The notes: generated by a model not told the origin, from the letters alone. 64,000 nucleotides of DNA from Bacteroides ndongoniae (GCF_900108345.1 NZ_FNVV01000014.1:1349664-1413663); one strand, 5' to 3'; counted from the first letter of the stretch, positions 26,511 to 36,337 are shown. A program made the numbers and translations.

Positions 26511-27449
26511 TTAAGCTGATATTCTTTGTAAATTACTTGTTTTCAACGTGTAAGGAGAAGTGGTATGTCTTCCGCAATGGAAGGTGATATGCTTCTTTAT
26601 ACCGGATGCTTCTATCCAAACTTTCAGAGGACGTGAAATCCAGGAGGCAGCACGTTTTAAAACATCGTCCTTACAAGGAGTATCAACCAACATTTGCACT
26701 TCATTCATACTAAGTGCAACACGAGGCTTCTCAATGTTTGTTATCCCCTTTACTTTTGCACCTATATCAACGGTAAGATATTCATCAACGAACGCTTGTT
26801 TTAATCCGGCCTTGAGTATAGAGAAATAGGTAGATGCAGTATTCTGTGAGATCGTTCCTTTTTTATTTCCTCCCATGGGGGCACGTAACAGAAACATCTT
26901 AATATCTTCGAGTAGTTTAACGGAGATTTCCTTGAATGGGATTGGTTGTCCTTTAGAATAAATCTTCAACAGTTCGCCCACACGTCTCCAGTTGACTATA
27001 ATTGAATCGGAACTGTTGGGATGCCTTTTACTGATAATGCTATTGAAGTACTTGATAAAGTCTTGTTCGCTCCGCTCGTTTTGTGCAGCGATTTCGTTCT
27101 CTTTATCTGTATATAGAATTGCGCTATCGTATTCATGCTGCCGTAACTTACGCACATTGTCGGCATAGATACAAGCCTCTTGATCTATCGTTGAACGGCA
27201 TTGGATGATTCCATTCAAATCACGCTTAGGTTTGTAATTGAATGTTCCATCCGGCAAGATTCGTGCAATGGAAGACTTGTCCCAAATTGGTGTGGATATG
27301 GTTCGGTTAATTGATTCAACCACACGGCTTGCCCGTTTAGAGCCTCGCTTGTAAACCGGGTATGACTCTATAATAAGATACCACTCATCTTTATAATTTG
27401 ATTTCCTGAGTTTGACGGTCACTTTGGTGTTTGGTAATGCTTTCTTCAT
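26511..27449 (-). pseudogene. Tyrosine recombinase with internal deletion and shifted end
   Basis: The N-terminal two thirds are a normal Bacteroides integrase (arm domain, SAM-like core domain ILYTDKENEIAAQNERSEQ, catalytic start VALSMNEVQMLVDTPCKDDVLKRA). After that the frame jumps straight to SGIKKHITFHCGRHT: the stretch holding the first catalytic Arg and the beta-strand Lys, roughly 60-70 residues in relatives, is missing. After HCGRHT the protein loses family similarity, so the Tyr motif is absent too. It overlaps the upstream HTH gene by four bases. Confidence 0.75.
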
Positions 27450-28009
27450 TCTACTTCTGATTTATATAGATTGTCTATTTCTTGTTTGGGTACATATACA
27501 TAGTTTCCTATTTGTCTTGAAGGAATAGAGTATTTTCTAACATGCGCCCATACTGAACTATCATTAATATGGTACTTCTCACAAATCTCTGTAATGGTAT
27601 AACAGTCCTCTGGCTCTAAGCTATATGTTTTAGGAACAGGTTTTTCTTTTTCGGCAATACTTTCCGGTCTCTTTAGGAAAAGTTGTTCCATTTCGGAGCG
27701 TTTGATACGCGTGAGCCTTGTACCCAAATTGATGACTGGAATACGTCCCAATTTGATTAAGCGATAGAGAGTACTACGTTCTACCCCAAACATTGCTACT
27801 GCCTCCTTTACAGAAATATATTCTCTGATGTCTGGTACTTGTTGGGCAATGGCTTCTAATTTTGCATTTCTATCTTTTACATCCTTTTTGCGCTTCCAAG
27901 CCACTTTACCACATTTTGGGGAACAATAATAGCTGTCAAGTGTCTTTGCGACGAAAACCTTGCCGCAGACTTTGCACTTCCTTTTGATTTCAAATCCGAT
28001 TGTTGGCAT
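27446..28009 (-). CDS. Zinc-ribbon plus double HTH (excisionase-like) protein
   Basis: A 187-residue protein. A zinc ribbon opens it (CKVCGKVF, then YYCSPKCG), followed by a MerR/Xis-type HTH (ISVKEAVAMFGVERSTLYRLIKLGRIPVI) and a second HTH-like segment (TITEICEKYHINDSSVWAHVRKYSI). Such proteins accompany Bacteroides mobile-element integrases and probably act in excision or control of the integrase gene, which it overlaps by four bases. It remains intact while the integrase is broken. Confidence 0.75.
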   Translation of the reverse strand: MPTIGFEIKRKCKVCGKVFVAKTLDSYYCSPKCGKVAWKRKKDVKDRNAKLEAIAQQVPDIREYISVKEAVAMFGVERSTLYRLIKLGRIPVINLGTRLTRIKRSEMEQLFLKRPESIAEKEKPVPKTYSLEPEDCYTITEICEKYHINDSSVWAHVRKYSIPSRQIGNYVYVPKQEIDNLYKSEVE

Positions 28010-28156
28010 ATTATCTACTTTTAAGTATGTATTAGTATAGATAAGTAGAATTTAGTTCCACATTATCTACTTTTTTGTCTTGTCGCAAATATGTCGCAAA
28101 TAAGAGATAAAAAAGCCTATAGAAAACACATAGAAACCATGAACCCTATAAACGCA

Positions 28157-28189
28157 AAAAGCGTGCAACTCGTTGAGCTGCACGCTTTT
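28157..28189. terminator. Strong hairpin terminator
   Basis: A perfect 11-bp stem aaaagcgtgca/tgcacgctttt with a further actc/gag pairing in the loop. It lies about 150 bases from the HTH gene start, in a gene-free stretch. The A-run before and T-run after allow work in both directions. Confidence 0.65.
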
Positions 28190-28192
28190 GCT

Positions 28193-30258
28193 TATTGTTT
28201 ATTATTTGTTTACTTATCGGAATCATTTGACTTCCTCAAAGATAACGTGTGCTGAAAATCAGTTAGTTATGTATAACATGGTACAAATATGGGTATTTTA
28301 TAGCAGTACTTTTTGAAGCTTAAAATAGGGGAAAAAGCCCTCAAAAAAAGATTGAGCAATTATACGAAAAAAATCGTTTCACAGCCAATTCTTACTATTA
28401 AATAATCATCTATGTGCATATTCCGGTGGATACCCGTTCAGCATTTTTGGTGATATCCGTTCAGTCCCCAGTTAGTTTTCAGTGTTGTAGGCAATCAATG
28501 CGCATATTCATAAACATCGCATAATTCACAAGCACAACTATATGCTGGAAGTAAAGAATGTAATATCTTAAAGCCAATTATAAACCTTAACCACGAAATT
28601 CCATGATCAATGGTTGTCGCAATTTCATAGCATATCCATCGATCGGTGATTTTAGCAGACACTTGTACTGCAAAGGTGAAATATTTTTAACATTGAGACC
28701 AGGAATAAACAGAACAAAGAATCTATTCTTTAGAAGTAAAATGTAAAGTTGAAAACATTTATATGGAGATGCATAAACAAATGGTTACATCTTTCCTGTA
28801 TGCCTTCGGGAGAGTTAAAGAGCTATGAAATATTTTCTCATGCTACAAAAATAATTTCTAAAAACCTAGTTATTCACATATTACACAAATTATCACAATG
28901 TTTGGAAAAGATGGCACGCGCGGACCTCTATATAATTCAGTTTAATTTAGTATCTATATATAGGGGAACTAAACTAAACTAAACTGGTTATTAGCACCCA
29001 AAACCTTATCAAATTTGGTATCTAGTCTTTTGCTTAGACTATTAGACAATATACTTCCGAATTTTTCTTTTTGCTGCTTTCTTAATAATGTGTATGCACA
29101 CTGGCATGCATTTTACCACAAAGGATATTCGCAGATTTTATATTGAATAAATCAGTTTCAATCTTCTGCCAAATAACGATAGCACTACAAACAGTACTAT
29201 ATTCAAGTCCTGTAAAAGTTGTATCTTATTTTTCTTTCTCTACTTCATGGCTCCTCCTTGTAACTCAATATAGCTTGAGACTCATTGGGAACACCATACT
29301 CTAAAAATTAGTTTTTGTCTGATGCTTGGGATAAGGAATTTTATTCGTTTTCGTCTCCATGAGTATATAAAATAAAAAGCTCACCCTGAGCGCGCTGTTC
29401 TTATGGGAAGCGGGGTAAGCATGTTGCTGCAAAAGTAACACATTTTTTCTGTTCTAAAAAAAATCAGCAGCTTTTCTCGTTTCATTCTATATTGCATATC
29501 ACTTTCCTGTTATTAACAGAACTCTTTTATCCCATGTTTCACCATTCAGCTGTACAACCTCGGCAGAGTTATTTTATTGCGAAAATACCTGCCCGTCACA
29601 ATTCTGACAATGCCGGTTGACAGTCATAGGGATGAACTGAAAAATATTCCTCTCTATTGTAAGCGATTAACGTATTTTCCGTTCAGCTTTACTTGGTTGT
29701 TCTTTATTGCATCCATGACAGAAATATAAAGATGGTAGCTGTTAGGCAAAACAGAGGAAAAAATAAAGCGACATACAATGCTTACTATCCTCTATCCTTT
29801 ACAGTTTGTCTGCTATTAGTTCTTTACAAGAAAACGATTATTAGGGTATTATGAAGTGTTTTGTGCTAAGAAACCTTTCGTTTTTATCGAAAATTATAAT
29901 CTCATTGTAAAGTTCTTCATGGTATTACGATAATCGAAGGTCTGTTCCGGGAGGGGCGGTAATATCCTGTCTGTTTTTATTAAAAGATAATTTCATAATA
30001 AGAAGAATCTACTCTACTCCCTTCATACAATAACATATAATTAAGCAATAAATTACCATCACGAATATTTATATTTTTTTAACTGAGTATTTTTTACTTT
30101 CATATCCTTTCATTTTTGAGGATTTATTTGCAGTTGTTCGGCTCTTCTTTTCATAACTTTCTATAAGTCAAAAAATTACAATCAGGCAGAGGGCTCTTGT
30201 CTTTCTTTATTTATGGAAATCTATTATATCTTTGTCACATCAATAAATAAAAATAGAT
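28193..30258. other. Two-kilobase AT-rich noncoding stretch
   Basis: No gene can be supported; the longest plus-strand frame (28749-28982) spans the 28926 repeat and has no family features. Content seen: two similar blocks ggtggatacccgttcag and ggtgatatccgttcag around 28420-28466, possibly an old IS end; the 37-bp repeat with dyad at 28926-28986; and a TATCTTTG promoter box near 30228 before the next gene. No tRNA was found. Confidence 0.5.
28926..28986. repeat. 37-bp exact repeat with dyad symmetry, copy 1
   Basis: Bases 28926-28962 are identical to 34957-34993. Inside, cagtttaatttagt (28938-28951) is nearly complementary to the right arm ending aaactaaactg (to 28986), which is made of three actaa-type units. 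Copy 2 lies before the primase gene. Confidence 0.7.
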
Positions 30259-30972
30259 ATGAGCCAAAAACGAAACCTATTCTGGTCATTGACAGTCCAA
30301 GCCATAACAATACTGTTGGCGTCTATGTTTGCATTCCAGGCATGTAATCTGTTTGGTACAAAACTCATCTTACTGCCCGTAGTTATTGTGTCCATCTATA
30401 TTCCACTCAAACTCATATTTCATTACTTCATATACATGTTCAAAGAACTGGAATCAACTACTTCCACAGATGGAGTAAATGAGAATACCTCCCAAGATGT
30501 TAATCAGGAAGAAAGTGACCTGATTCTATTGAAAAAAAGAATGGAGCTATTTCATTATGAATATCAACAAGAGCATCAGCAATACATTTCACAAAAAGAA
30601 AGAGAAGAAAACAAAAAGCTATGTGCCGTATTAAGATATACACGTGATACGTTCCAGCAATTGGGATTTGACGAGTCAGAAATCTTTCAAATAAATGAAT
30701 GTGTCCGCTATTTTGTTACCAATCGTAAGGTTCTTTCCATTAAGGGCATTCACATAAAAAAAAGAATGGCGGTAACACAAATTTCCTTGAAGAACTTTGC
30801 CTGGAATATTGCTTTCCAATATAACCTAAGCAGTGAAGCGACAGCTACATTTGTAATGGAGACATTCAGCGAATGGTTTGTGAATACATCATTCGAGACC
30901 GTCAGGAAAAATTTACGAACAATTTCAGGGAGACACAAAATAGAAATAGATGAGTCTATAGCCAGATTCTAA
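30259..30972 (+). CDS. Membrane-anchored protein of the conjugative element, unknown function
   Basis: A 237-residue protein with two N-terminal membrane segments (about 9-27 and 33-55), a charged linker and a helical domain. The C-terminal part (KFAW..AFQYN, then TFSEWFVNTSFETVRKNLRTIS) resembles a small DNA-binding-like fold, but I do not recognise the family. A TATCTTTG promoter box lies about 30 bases upstream. It stands alone, followed by 273 noncoding bases and the integrase. A regulatory or partition role is conceivable. Confidence 0.6.
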   Translation: MSQKRNLFWSLTVQAITILLASMFAFQACNLFGTKLILLPVVIVSIYIPLKLIFHYFIYMFKELESTTSTDGVNENTSQDVNQEESDLILLKKRMELFHYEYQQEHQQYISQKEREENKKLCAVLRYTRDTFQQLGFDESEIFQINECVRYFVTNRKVLSIKGIHIKKRMAVTQISLKNFAWNIAFQYNLSSEATATFVMETFSEWFVNTSFETVRKNLRTISGRHKIEIDESIARF

Positions 30973-31245
30973 TTAAAGATTAATACTACAAATGTTTATT
31001 TTATGACAAATCCATGCTTTTAGTGTATAAATTATAGAAATTTATTAATCGACAAATAATACAAAATAATTGAACACTTTTATTATTCACATGAATTATC
31101 TATCATTCAGGGAATTATAATATATTTTATTCCGCATATCAGAATGTGATCCATGGTTGATTTCAAGGAATATTTTGTTTCTTATTTGTTTCTTTTTGTC
31201 AATTCTAATCGTTAACTTTGTTATATAGACAACAGAATATGTCCT
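30973..31245 (+). promoter_or_regulatory. Leader with TAACTTTG box before the integrase
   Basis: No gene is seen. TAACTTTG at 31213-31220 fits the Bacteroides -7 box, 26 bases before the integrase ATG. Confidence 0.45.
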
Positions 31246-32385
31246 ATGGCACGAGTGAAAAAATCAACAAGGGTAAAAGAACCTGTCCGGCTCCGGATGA
31301 AGGCACTCACAAATGGGAACTACAGCCTATATCTGGATATATACCATAACGGGCAACGCTCTTACGAGTATTTGAAAATGTATCTGATACCAGAAACCGA
31401 TAATAATGCCCGAAACCAAAATCAGGCTATATTGGCAGCTGCTAATAAAATCAAGACAAAGCGAATAATTGAATTAGCCAATCAGGAAGCAGGAACAGGC
31501 AATAATTCCCTGAAAGCAATATCTCTATCTGATTGGATGAATATCTATAAGAAAAATCAAAAAGAAAAAGGGAAAAAGGACAGTGAGCAAATAAAAGTTG
31601 CCACGCGGATCCTTGGCGACTATGTACAAACACCAGTTTTATTGGAACATATTGACAAGGAGTTCTGTCAAGGATTCATTAATTACCTGACTGAAAAGTA
31701 CCGCCCGAACGGAAAAAACGTATCGAACTATACACTATACAATTATTACCGAGTCTTTAACAGTGCACTAAATGCCGCAGTACGAGCCGGCCATATAAAA
31801 GTGAATCCTTTTACTCAAATAAGTTCTGACTGCAAGATCCATAAACCTGAGTGCAGGAGGGAATATATGACGTTAGATGAAATACGCACACTGATAGCAA
31901 CTCCAATGAAAAATAGAGAAGTGAAGAGTGCCTACCTGTTTTCTTGTTTCTGTGGACTCCGTATCGGCAATATACGTGAACTGAAATGGAGTCACATTTA
32001 TATTAACAACGGACAATATCATTTGAAGATGGAAATACGAAAAGGCAAATCCCCCATCCATATTCCTTTATCTTCAGAGGCGGTAAAATGGATGCCTGAA
32101 CGCGGGCAAAAGAAAGCCGATGATTATGTTTTCGACTTGCCTTCAACTGTCATGATCAGCCTGCTTATCAAATCCTGGGGCAAGGCAGCAGGAATACAAA
32201 AAAAAATAACGTTCCAGACAGCACGTAATACATTCGCTGCTATGATGCTCACACTAGGAGCCGATCTTTATACAACGTCCCAATTACTTGGGCTCTCAGA
32301 TATAAAGATGGCTCTTGAGTACGCAAAAATGATTGAGCAGCGTAAGGGACTGGCAGTAAATTTGACCAACGGATTATTTGAATGA
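31246..32385 (+). CDS. Tyrosine recombinase with altered catalytic histidines
   Basis: A 379-residue integrase-family protein with a normal N-terminal domain, a SAM-like core domain (about 100-200) and a catalytic domain keeping Arg I in CGLRIGN (about residue 239) and the Tyr (Y359 in LEYAKM). Box II, normally FHTARHTFA, reads FQTARNTFA: Q324 replaces His and N328 replaces the His after Arg327. The Tyr-box GH has become GL (L350). Loss of both catalytic histidines is unusual. It could be slow or specialised, a DNA-binding regulator, or an early-stage relic; the reading frame is otherwise intact. Confidence 0.85.
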   Translation: MARVKKSTRVKEPVRLRMKALTNGNYSLYLDIYHNGQRSYEYLKMYLIPETDNNARNQNQAILAAANKIKTKRIIELANQEAGTGNNSLKAISLSDWMNIYKKNQKEKGKKDSEQIKVATRILGDYVQTPVLLEHIDKEFCQGFINYLTEKYRPNGKNVSNYTLYNYYRVFNSALNAAVRAGHIKVNPFTQISSDCKIHKPECRREYMTLDEIRTLIATPMKNREVKSAYLFSCFCGLRIGNIRELKWSHIYINNGQYHLKMEIRKGKSPIHIPLSSEAVKWMPERGQKKADDYVFDLPSTVMISLLIKSWGKAAGIQKKITFQTARNTFAAMMLTLGADLYTTSQLLGLSDIKMALEYAKMIEQRKGLAVNLTNGLFE

Positions 32386-32434
32386 AAAAAATAAAATGAC
32401 ACTATAATTCTGCAAAAGAAAACCTCAAGTTATG

Positions 32435-32458
32435 CTCCAGTCATATAAAAGGCTGGAG
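32435..32458. terminator. Terminator-like hairpin after the recombinase
   Basis: ctccag/ctggag around a 12-base AT-rich loop, 50 bases after the recombinase stop. It has a weak T content but a suitable position. Confidence 0.4.
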
Positions 32459-32555
32459 TAAAATCAATTATAATATCGTTTAACTTAATTCAAAGTTTCT
32501 ATTATGAAAAAAGATTTAGGCTATTGCCTTCTCTCTTTTTGGGAAAGGCAAACAC

Positions 32556-33293
32556 GTGAACCATTTCGTAACAGTAGAAGATGTTGCTAACGAACTGTGC
32601 ACCCTGCTACAGGAAGCACAAAAGGTTTATTTGCAGGAAGTACTGGAAAGCAGCAAACAGTACTCGCGCTATGTCGATGATTTTGTAAACAGCCATCGTT
32701 ACATAGAATGTGACGATGTTGCTTGCAGGAATTGTCATGAAATGAATATTCACATAGTGAAGATTCTGTTGACAGAGTATTCTGGGATCGTAAGAAGTTC
32801 TTTTACTCACGGTACATTATCATTTGAGAAATGCATGGAACTTAAACAGATGTACGATTCATCAGTTCCGTCGAAAACAACTGAGGCACATAGTTTGAGC
32901 ACTCTCATGCGTACTCCTCCCCCTTCTTTGGGATGCAATATTACAGCAGAACAGATGGTATGTATTACAGCTTGCGCTGATACCTACCATCTGTTTTGTG
33001 TTTCTACACTTACCATCAAGGATATGCAGAATCTTCTTTATTGTGAAAAAGGGTTCTGCATACAAGTAAATAATATCAGGCTTTTGGCCATTTTGTTTGA
33101 TGCCCTTTTGGAAAACAGATTTATCCAGTTAAACTGGCAATCCATCCTTAGCAAAGGGCATTTTTTACGTTCAAAAGACGGTAAAAGATTCGTTTCCGCT
33201 TCCAGTCTTTCTTCCGCATTATCTGCGGCAAAGAACAATATGACTTCCGCTGCCTACAATATAAGGGAGGCAATAGAAAGACTGAGAAAATGA
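32556..33293 (+). CDS. Element-encoded protein of unknown function
   Basis: A 245-residue soluble protein. Several cysteines near residues 55-65 (CDDVACRNCHE) could bind metal. The C-terminal third (LTIKDMQNLLYCEKGFCI, then ILFDALLENRFI and SSLSSALSAAKNN) recalls the C-terminal region of RteC-like and related element regulators, but the match is weak. It is read in the same direction as the HTH, RepA-like and primase genes that follow. I cannot assign a function. Confidence 0.55.
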   Translation: MNHFVTVEDVANELCTLLQEAQKVYLQEVLESSKQYSRYVDDFVNSHRYIECDDVACRNCHEMNIHIVKILLTEYSGIVRSSFTHGTLSFEKCMELKQMYDSSVPSKTTEAHSLSTLMRTPPPSLGCNITAEQMVCITACADTYHLFCVSTLTIKDMQNLLYCEKGFCIQVNNIRLLAILFDALLENRFIQLNWQSILSKGHFLRSKDGKRFVSASSLSSALSAAKNNMTSAAYNIREAIERLRK

Positions 33294-33406
33294 CAAGAAA
33301 AGACTGAAATGAAAGAATGTGAAAGGTAAAAGCGTGATAGTAGCAGTGATACGTGTTTAGTATCACGCAATAAATTCGGTATCAGAGAATACAGATTGTA
33401 CCTTTA

Positions 33407-33436
33407 TCCTCCGTTAGCGCGCCGCTCAACGGAGGA
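33407..33436 (+). promoter_or_regulatory. Perfect hairpin containing a ribosome-binding-like ggagga
   Basis: tcctccgtt (33407-33415) pairs perfectly with aacggagga (33428-33436) around agcgcgccgctc. The purine-rich arm looks like a Shine-Dalgarno sequence but lies 34 bases before the HTH gene's ATG. A second hairpin gtgatac/gtatcac lies at 33346-33366. Confidence 0.45.
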
Positions 33437-33470
33437 ACATTCTTATTGTCAAATTTTAAAAAGTTATTAT

Positions 33471-33866
33471 ATGTCGAACAGAACAACACTCATGGAACGG
33501 TTGAACAAACAGCTGAGTGAAATGGAAGCTGCTATCAAAAAGCTGGGACCCATAGAAGGAATCCTGGAGCGTATGAACACACTTGAAGACAGTATCTATA
33601 CGACAAAGAATGTCTTTACATTCAAGGAAGCCTGTGTCTATATCGGTGTATCGGAAAGTCTGCTCTACAAACTTACCGCCAACAAAGTAATACCCCATTA
33701 CAAGCCACGTGGAAAGAAAATTTATTTCACAAAAAAAGATCTGGACAACTGGCTGTTGCAGAACTACGAACCAGCAGCAGACGAAGCCATGCATTTAGCT
33801 ACTGAAATATCTGCAACACAACCATTAAAGAATCACAATCAATATGGAAGAAGAAAGAAAAACTAA
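33471..33866 (+). CDS. HTH_17 DNA-binding protein
   Basis: About 131 residues from MSNRTTLMERLNKQ; an earlier in-frame ATG (33396) would place the hairpin inside the gene and adds no family sequence. A coiled-coil start (EMEAAIKKLGPIEGILERM) is followed by a Xis-type winged helix: FTFKEACVYIGVSESLLYKLTANKVIP, then KIYFTKKDLDNWL. This arrangement is typical of the small regulator before the replication genes of Bacteroides elements. The stop overlaps the RepA-like start by 23 bases. Confidence 0.8.
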   Translation: MSNRTTLMERLNKQLSEMEAAIKKLGPIEGILERMNTLEDSIYTTKNVFTFKEACVYIGVSESLLYKLTANKVIPHYKPRGKKIYFTKKDLDNWLLQNYEPAADEAMHLATEISATQPLKNHNQYGRRKKN

Positions 33867-34944
33867 TTACACATCCGGTGGAGATCTTGACATAAACCAG
33901 CTATCAGAGATGCTGTCAGCCTGCCAGATCAAGGTAACAGACACATACGAAACCCCTCCACAAATAATCTGGATAGACAATTCGACAATAGCCACGCTTG
34001 GAAATTTCAGTGCATCAACAGGTAAGGCAAAATCAAAAAAGACCTTTAACGTATCTGCCATCGTAGCCGCTTCACTAGCCGGCAAGCAAGTGTTGAACTA
34101 CCGAGCCCATTTACCTGAAGGCAAACGTAGAATACTGTATGTAGACACCGAACAGAGCAGATACCATTGTCACAATGTACTTGAGCGTATTCTAAAACTA
34201 GCCGATATGCCTACAACAGCCGATAACGATAATCTTGATTTTATCGGTCTGCGAGAATATTCTCCGTCATTGAGGATACAGATAATTGACTATGCCTTAC
34301 AACAAAAAAGAGGATACGGGTTAGTCATTATAGACGGAATACGTGACCTCATGCTGGATATCAACAGCACCAGCGAATCAGTGGAGGTTATCAATAAGAT
34401 GATGGAATGGTCATCAAAATACGATCTGCACATCCACTGTGTCCTACATCTCAACAAAGGGGACAACAATGTGCGCGGACATATTGGCACAGAGATGAGC
34501 AATAAGGCGGAAACAGTTCTTGTAATCAGCAAAAACAATGAAAACCCTTCTGTCAGTGAGGTGCATGCTTTGCACATCCGTGAAAAAGAGTTCCAGCCAT
34601 TTGCCTTTACCATAGATGACAACGGACTCCCGATTCTTGCAGAATGCAGTACCTCACCGGATAAGCCGAAACCCAGACAAAGGTCGAGTTATACCGAACT
34701 CAGCATTGAGCAACACCGAGAAGCCCTGTCAGCTGCCTTCAATGACAAACCTATCAAAGGATTTGAAAACATGCTGCAGGCTTTGATGGTCTCCTATGAA
34801 GGCATCGGCTTCAAACGCGGACGCAATGTCATGGTCAAATTATTGCAATACCTGACAGACAACCTGAAACTGATTATAAAACGAGACAAACTTTTCTATT
34901 ATGACATGAGCAAAGCCGAAGCCATGCTTTTTGATGAAGAATGA
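33844..34944 (+). CDS. RepA-like hexameric helicase/ATPase (AAA_25)
   Basis: A 366-residue RecA-fold ATPase. The P-loop is unusual, STGKAKSKKTF (about residues 59-69), as in plasmid and element RepA/AAA_25 proteins. Walker B YGLVIIDGIRDLMLD follows. A histidine-rich IHCVLHLNKGDNNVRGHIG segment contains the sensor region. The C-terminal tail is winged-helix-like. It probably unwinds the element's DNA with the primase encoded next. The overlapping start with the HTH gene suggests coupled translation. Confidence 0.78.
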   Translation: MEEERKTNYTSGGDLDINQLSEMLSACQIKVTDTYETPPQIIWIDNSTIATLGNFSASTGKAKSKKTFNVSAIVAASLAGKQVLNYRAHLPEGKRRILYVDTEQSRYHCHNVLERILKLADMPTTADNDNLDFIGLREYSPSLRIQIIDYALQQKRGYGLVIIDGIRDLMLDINSTSESVEVINKMMEWSSKYDLHIHCVLHLNKGDNNVRGHIGTEMSNKAETVLVISKNNENPSVSEVHALHIREKEFQPFAFTIDDNGLPILAECSTSPDKPKPRQRSSYTELSIEQHREALSAAFNDKPIKGFENMLQALMVSYEGIGFKRGRNVMVKLLQYLTDNLKLIIKRDKLFYYDMSKAEAMLFDEE

Positions 34945-34956
34945 CGGCGGCCGGTT

Positions 34957-35017
34957 CTCTATATAATTCAGTTTAATTTAGTATCTATATATAAAGGAAA
35001 TAAACCAAACTAAACCG
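34957..35017. repeat. 37-bp exact repeat with dyad symmetry, copy 2
   Basis: Bases 34957-34993 repeat 28926-28962 exactly. cagtttaatttag is nearly complementary to accaaactaaaccg (35004-35017). The block lies between the RepA-like and primase genes, ending 22 bases before the primase ATG. It could be an operator, an attenuator or an origin element. Confidence 0.7.
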
Positions 35018-35039
35018 AAAGGTAAAACAGATAAACAAT

Positions 35040-35927
35040 ATGACCATAGCAGAAGCAAAACGATTATGCATCGTGGACTACCTGGCATCGCTTGGGTATC
35101 ATGCACAATGTGTAAAATCCGGACAGTACTGGTACCGGTCTCCATTCAGGCAAGAACAGACACCTTCATTCAAGGTAAACAGCCGGATCAATGAATGGTA
35201 CGATTTCGGAGCAGCAACCGGCGGTGACCTGGTGGAACTGGGAAAGCATCTGTACCAGACAAACAGTGTGAGTGAGGTGCTGGCCAACATAGAGCAACAT
35301 GTAAAAGGAACTGTCATACCACACATCCGTTTGCCTAGTCCAGTATCACAGCCGATAGAACCGGAAATCAGCAATCTGATTGTGCTTCCACTCAAGAACC
35401 ATGCCTTGCTTTCCTATCTTAGGACTCGACTTATTAATACAGAAGTGGCAAAAATGTTCTGCAAGGAGATACACTATGAACTGAGAGGGCGAAAATATTT
35501 TGCCCTTGGCTTCAGAAACCAGTCAGAAGGATTTGAAATCCGGAATCCATATTACAAAGGATGCATCAAAACCAAAGATATATCTATTATCAGACACCGA
35601 CATGACGAAATACAATGCCATGTTTGTATATTCGAGGGTTTCATGGACTTTCTTTCCTACCTGACACTGAAACAGTCCGACAACAAAGAGGTCTGTATTG
35701 ACTTTCCCTCTGATTACCTTGTCATGAATTCAGTCAATAATCTGAAGAAAACTCTGGGGGTCATAAATGACTACCAACAAATCCATTGTTACCTTGACAA
35801 CGACATGGCAGGGAAAAAGACGGTAGAGACAATCTCTGGAATTTATGCAGAACACACTAGCGACGAATCATCAAGATATTTCGAATATAAGGATCTGAAT
35901 GATTATTTACGTGACAGAAAAATGTAA
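35040..35927 (+). CDS. DnaG-type primase with degenerate zinc finger
   Basis: A 295-residue protein. The N-terminal CHC2-like region keeps SPFRQEQTPSFKV and WYDFGAATGGDLVEL, but the zinc-binding cysteines of classical DnaG are replaced. The Toprim part has EGFMDF (about residue 199) and YLDNDMAGKKT (about 254). It would make primers for replication of the transferred strand or the excised circle. It is the last gene of the module and is followed by a strong terminator. Confidence 0.85.
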   Translation: MTIAEAKRLCIVDYLASLGYHAQCVKSGQYWYRSPFRQEQTPSFKVNSRINEWYDFGAATGGDLVELGKHLYQTNSVSEVLANIEQHVKGTVIPHIRLPSPVSQPIEPEISNLIVLPLKNHALLSYLRTRLINTEVAKMFCKEIHYELRGRKYFALGFRNQSEGFEIRNPYYKGCIKTKDISIIRHRHDEIQCHVCIFEGFMDFLSYLTLKQSDNKEVCIDFPSDYLVMNSVNNLKKTLGVINDYQQIHCYLDNDMAGKKTVETISGIYAEHTSDESSRYFEYKDLNDYLRDRKM

Positions 35928-35950
35928 TGTGCAATTATCACTTTTTTTTC

Positions 35951-35987
35951 AAGAGCCCTCCTTAAAAGTGGGCTCTTATTTTTTTAA
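35951..35987 (+). terminator. Rho-independent terminator after the primase
   Basis: aagagccc/gggctctt stem followed by a T-rich run (attttttt), 24 bases after the primase stop. Confidence 0.75.
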
Positions 35988-36337
35988 CCAGCAATACGGC
36001 CATCCCCATGCAATATAACAATACTTTTCAGATTTTATAGAATATAAACTTAATATTAAAAAATTATAAATCAATAAAATTTAACATCAAAATATTTTGT
36101 CACGAAAATATTATATATAAATTTAGACGGGGTTAGGGGAGAATCAACAATCTATTGTCAGCCGGACACTCGATATAGCCGGCATATTATCCCCTATTAG
36201 AAAGTATGTATAGTCCATCAGCCTCTTTGCGAACAAGCACTGAAAGTGGCATCCTCTCGATGAGTTCAAGTCTGAAATGATTTGAAACTTTGCTTTTCTA
36301 CAATGCATTTTACAATTACACAACAAAAACTTTACCC
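35988..36337 (+). promoter_or_regulatory. Long leader before the lectin-like gene
   Basis: No gene is seen. The sequence ttaggggagaat (about 36132) can pair with attatcccctatta (about 36185), enclosing a second pairing between agccgg (36158) and gccggc (36178). A structured 5' leader is possible. A weak box aaactttgc lies at about 36285. Confidence 0.4.

Noticed and set aside
28749..28982. 77-codon plus-strand frame in the 2-kb noncoding stretch
   Set aside because: It runs across the 37-bp repeat, has no family similarity that I can see, and no promoter box at a fitting distance.
28193..30258. tRNA or rRNA gene as integration target
   Set aside because: I looked for cloverleaf-like patterns and the T-loop box in the noncoding stretches and found none that fold convincingly.
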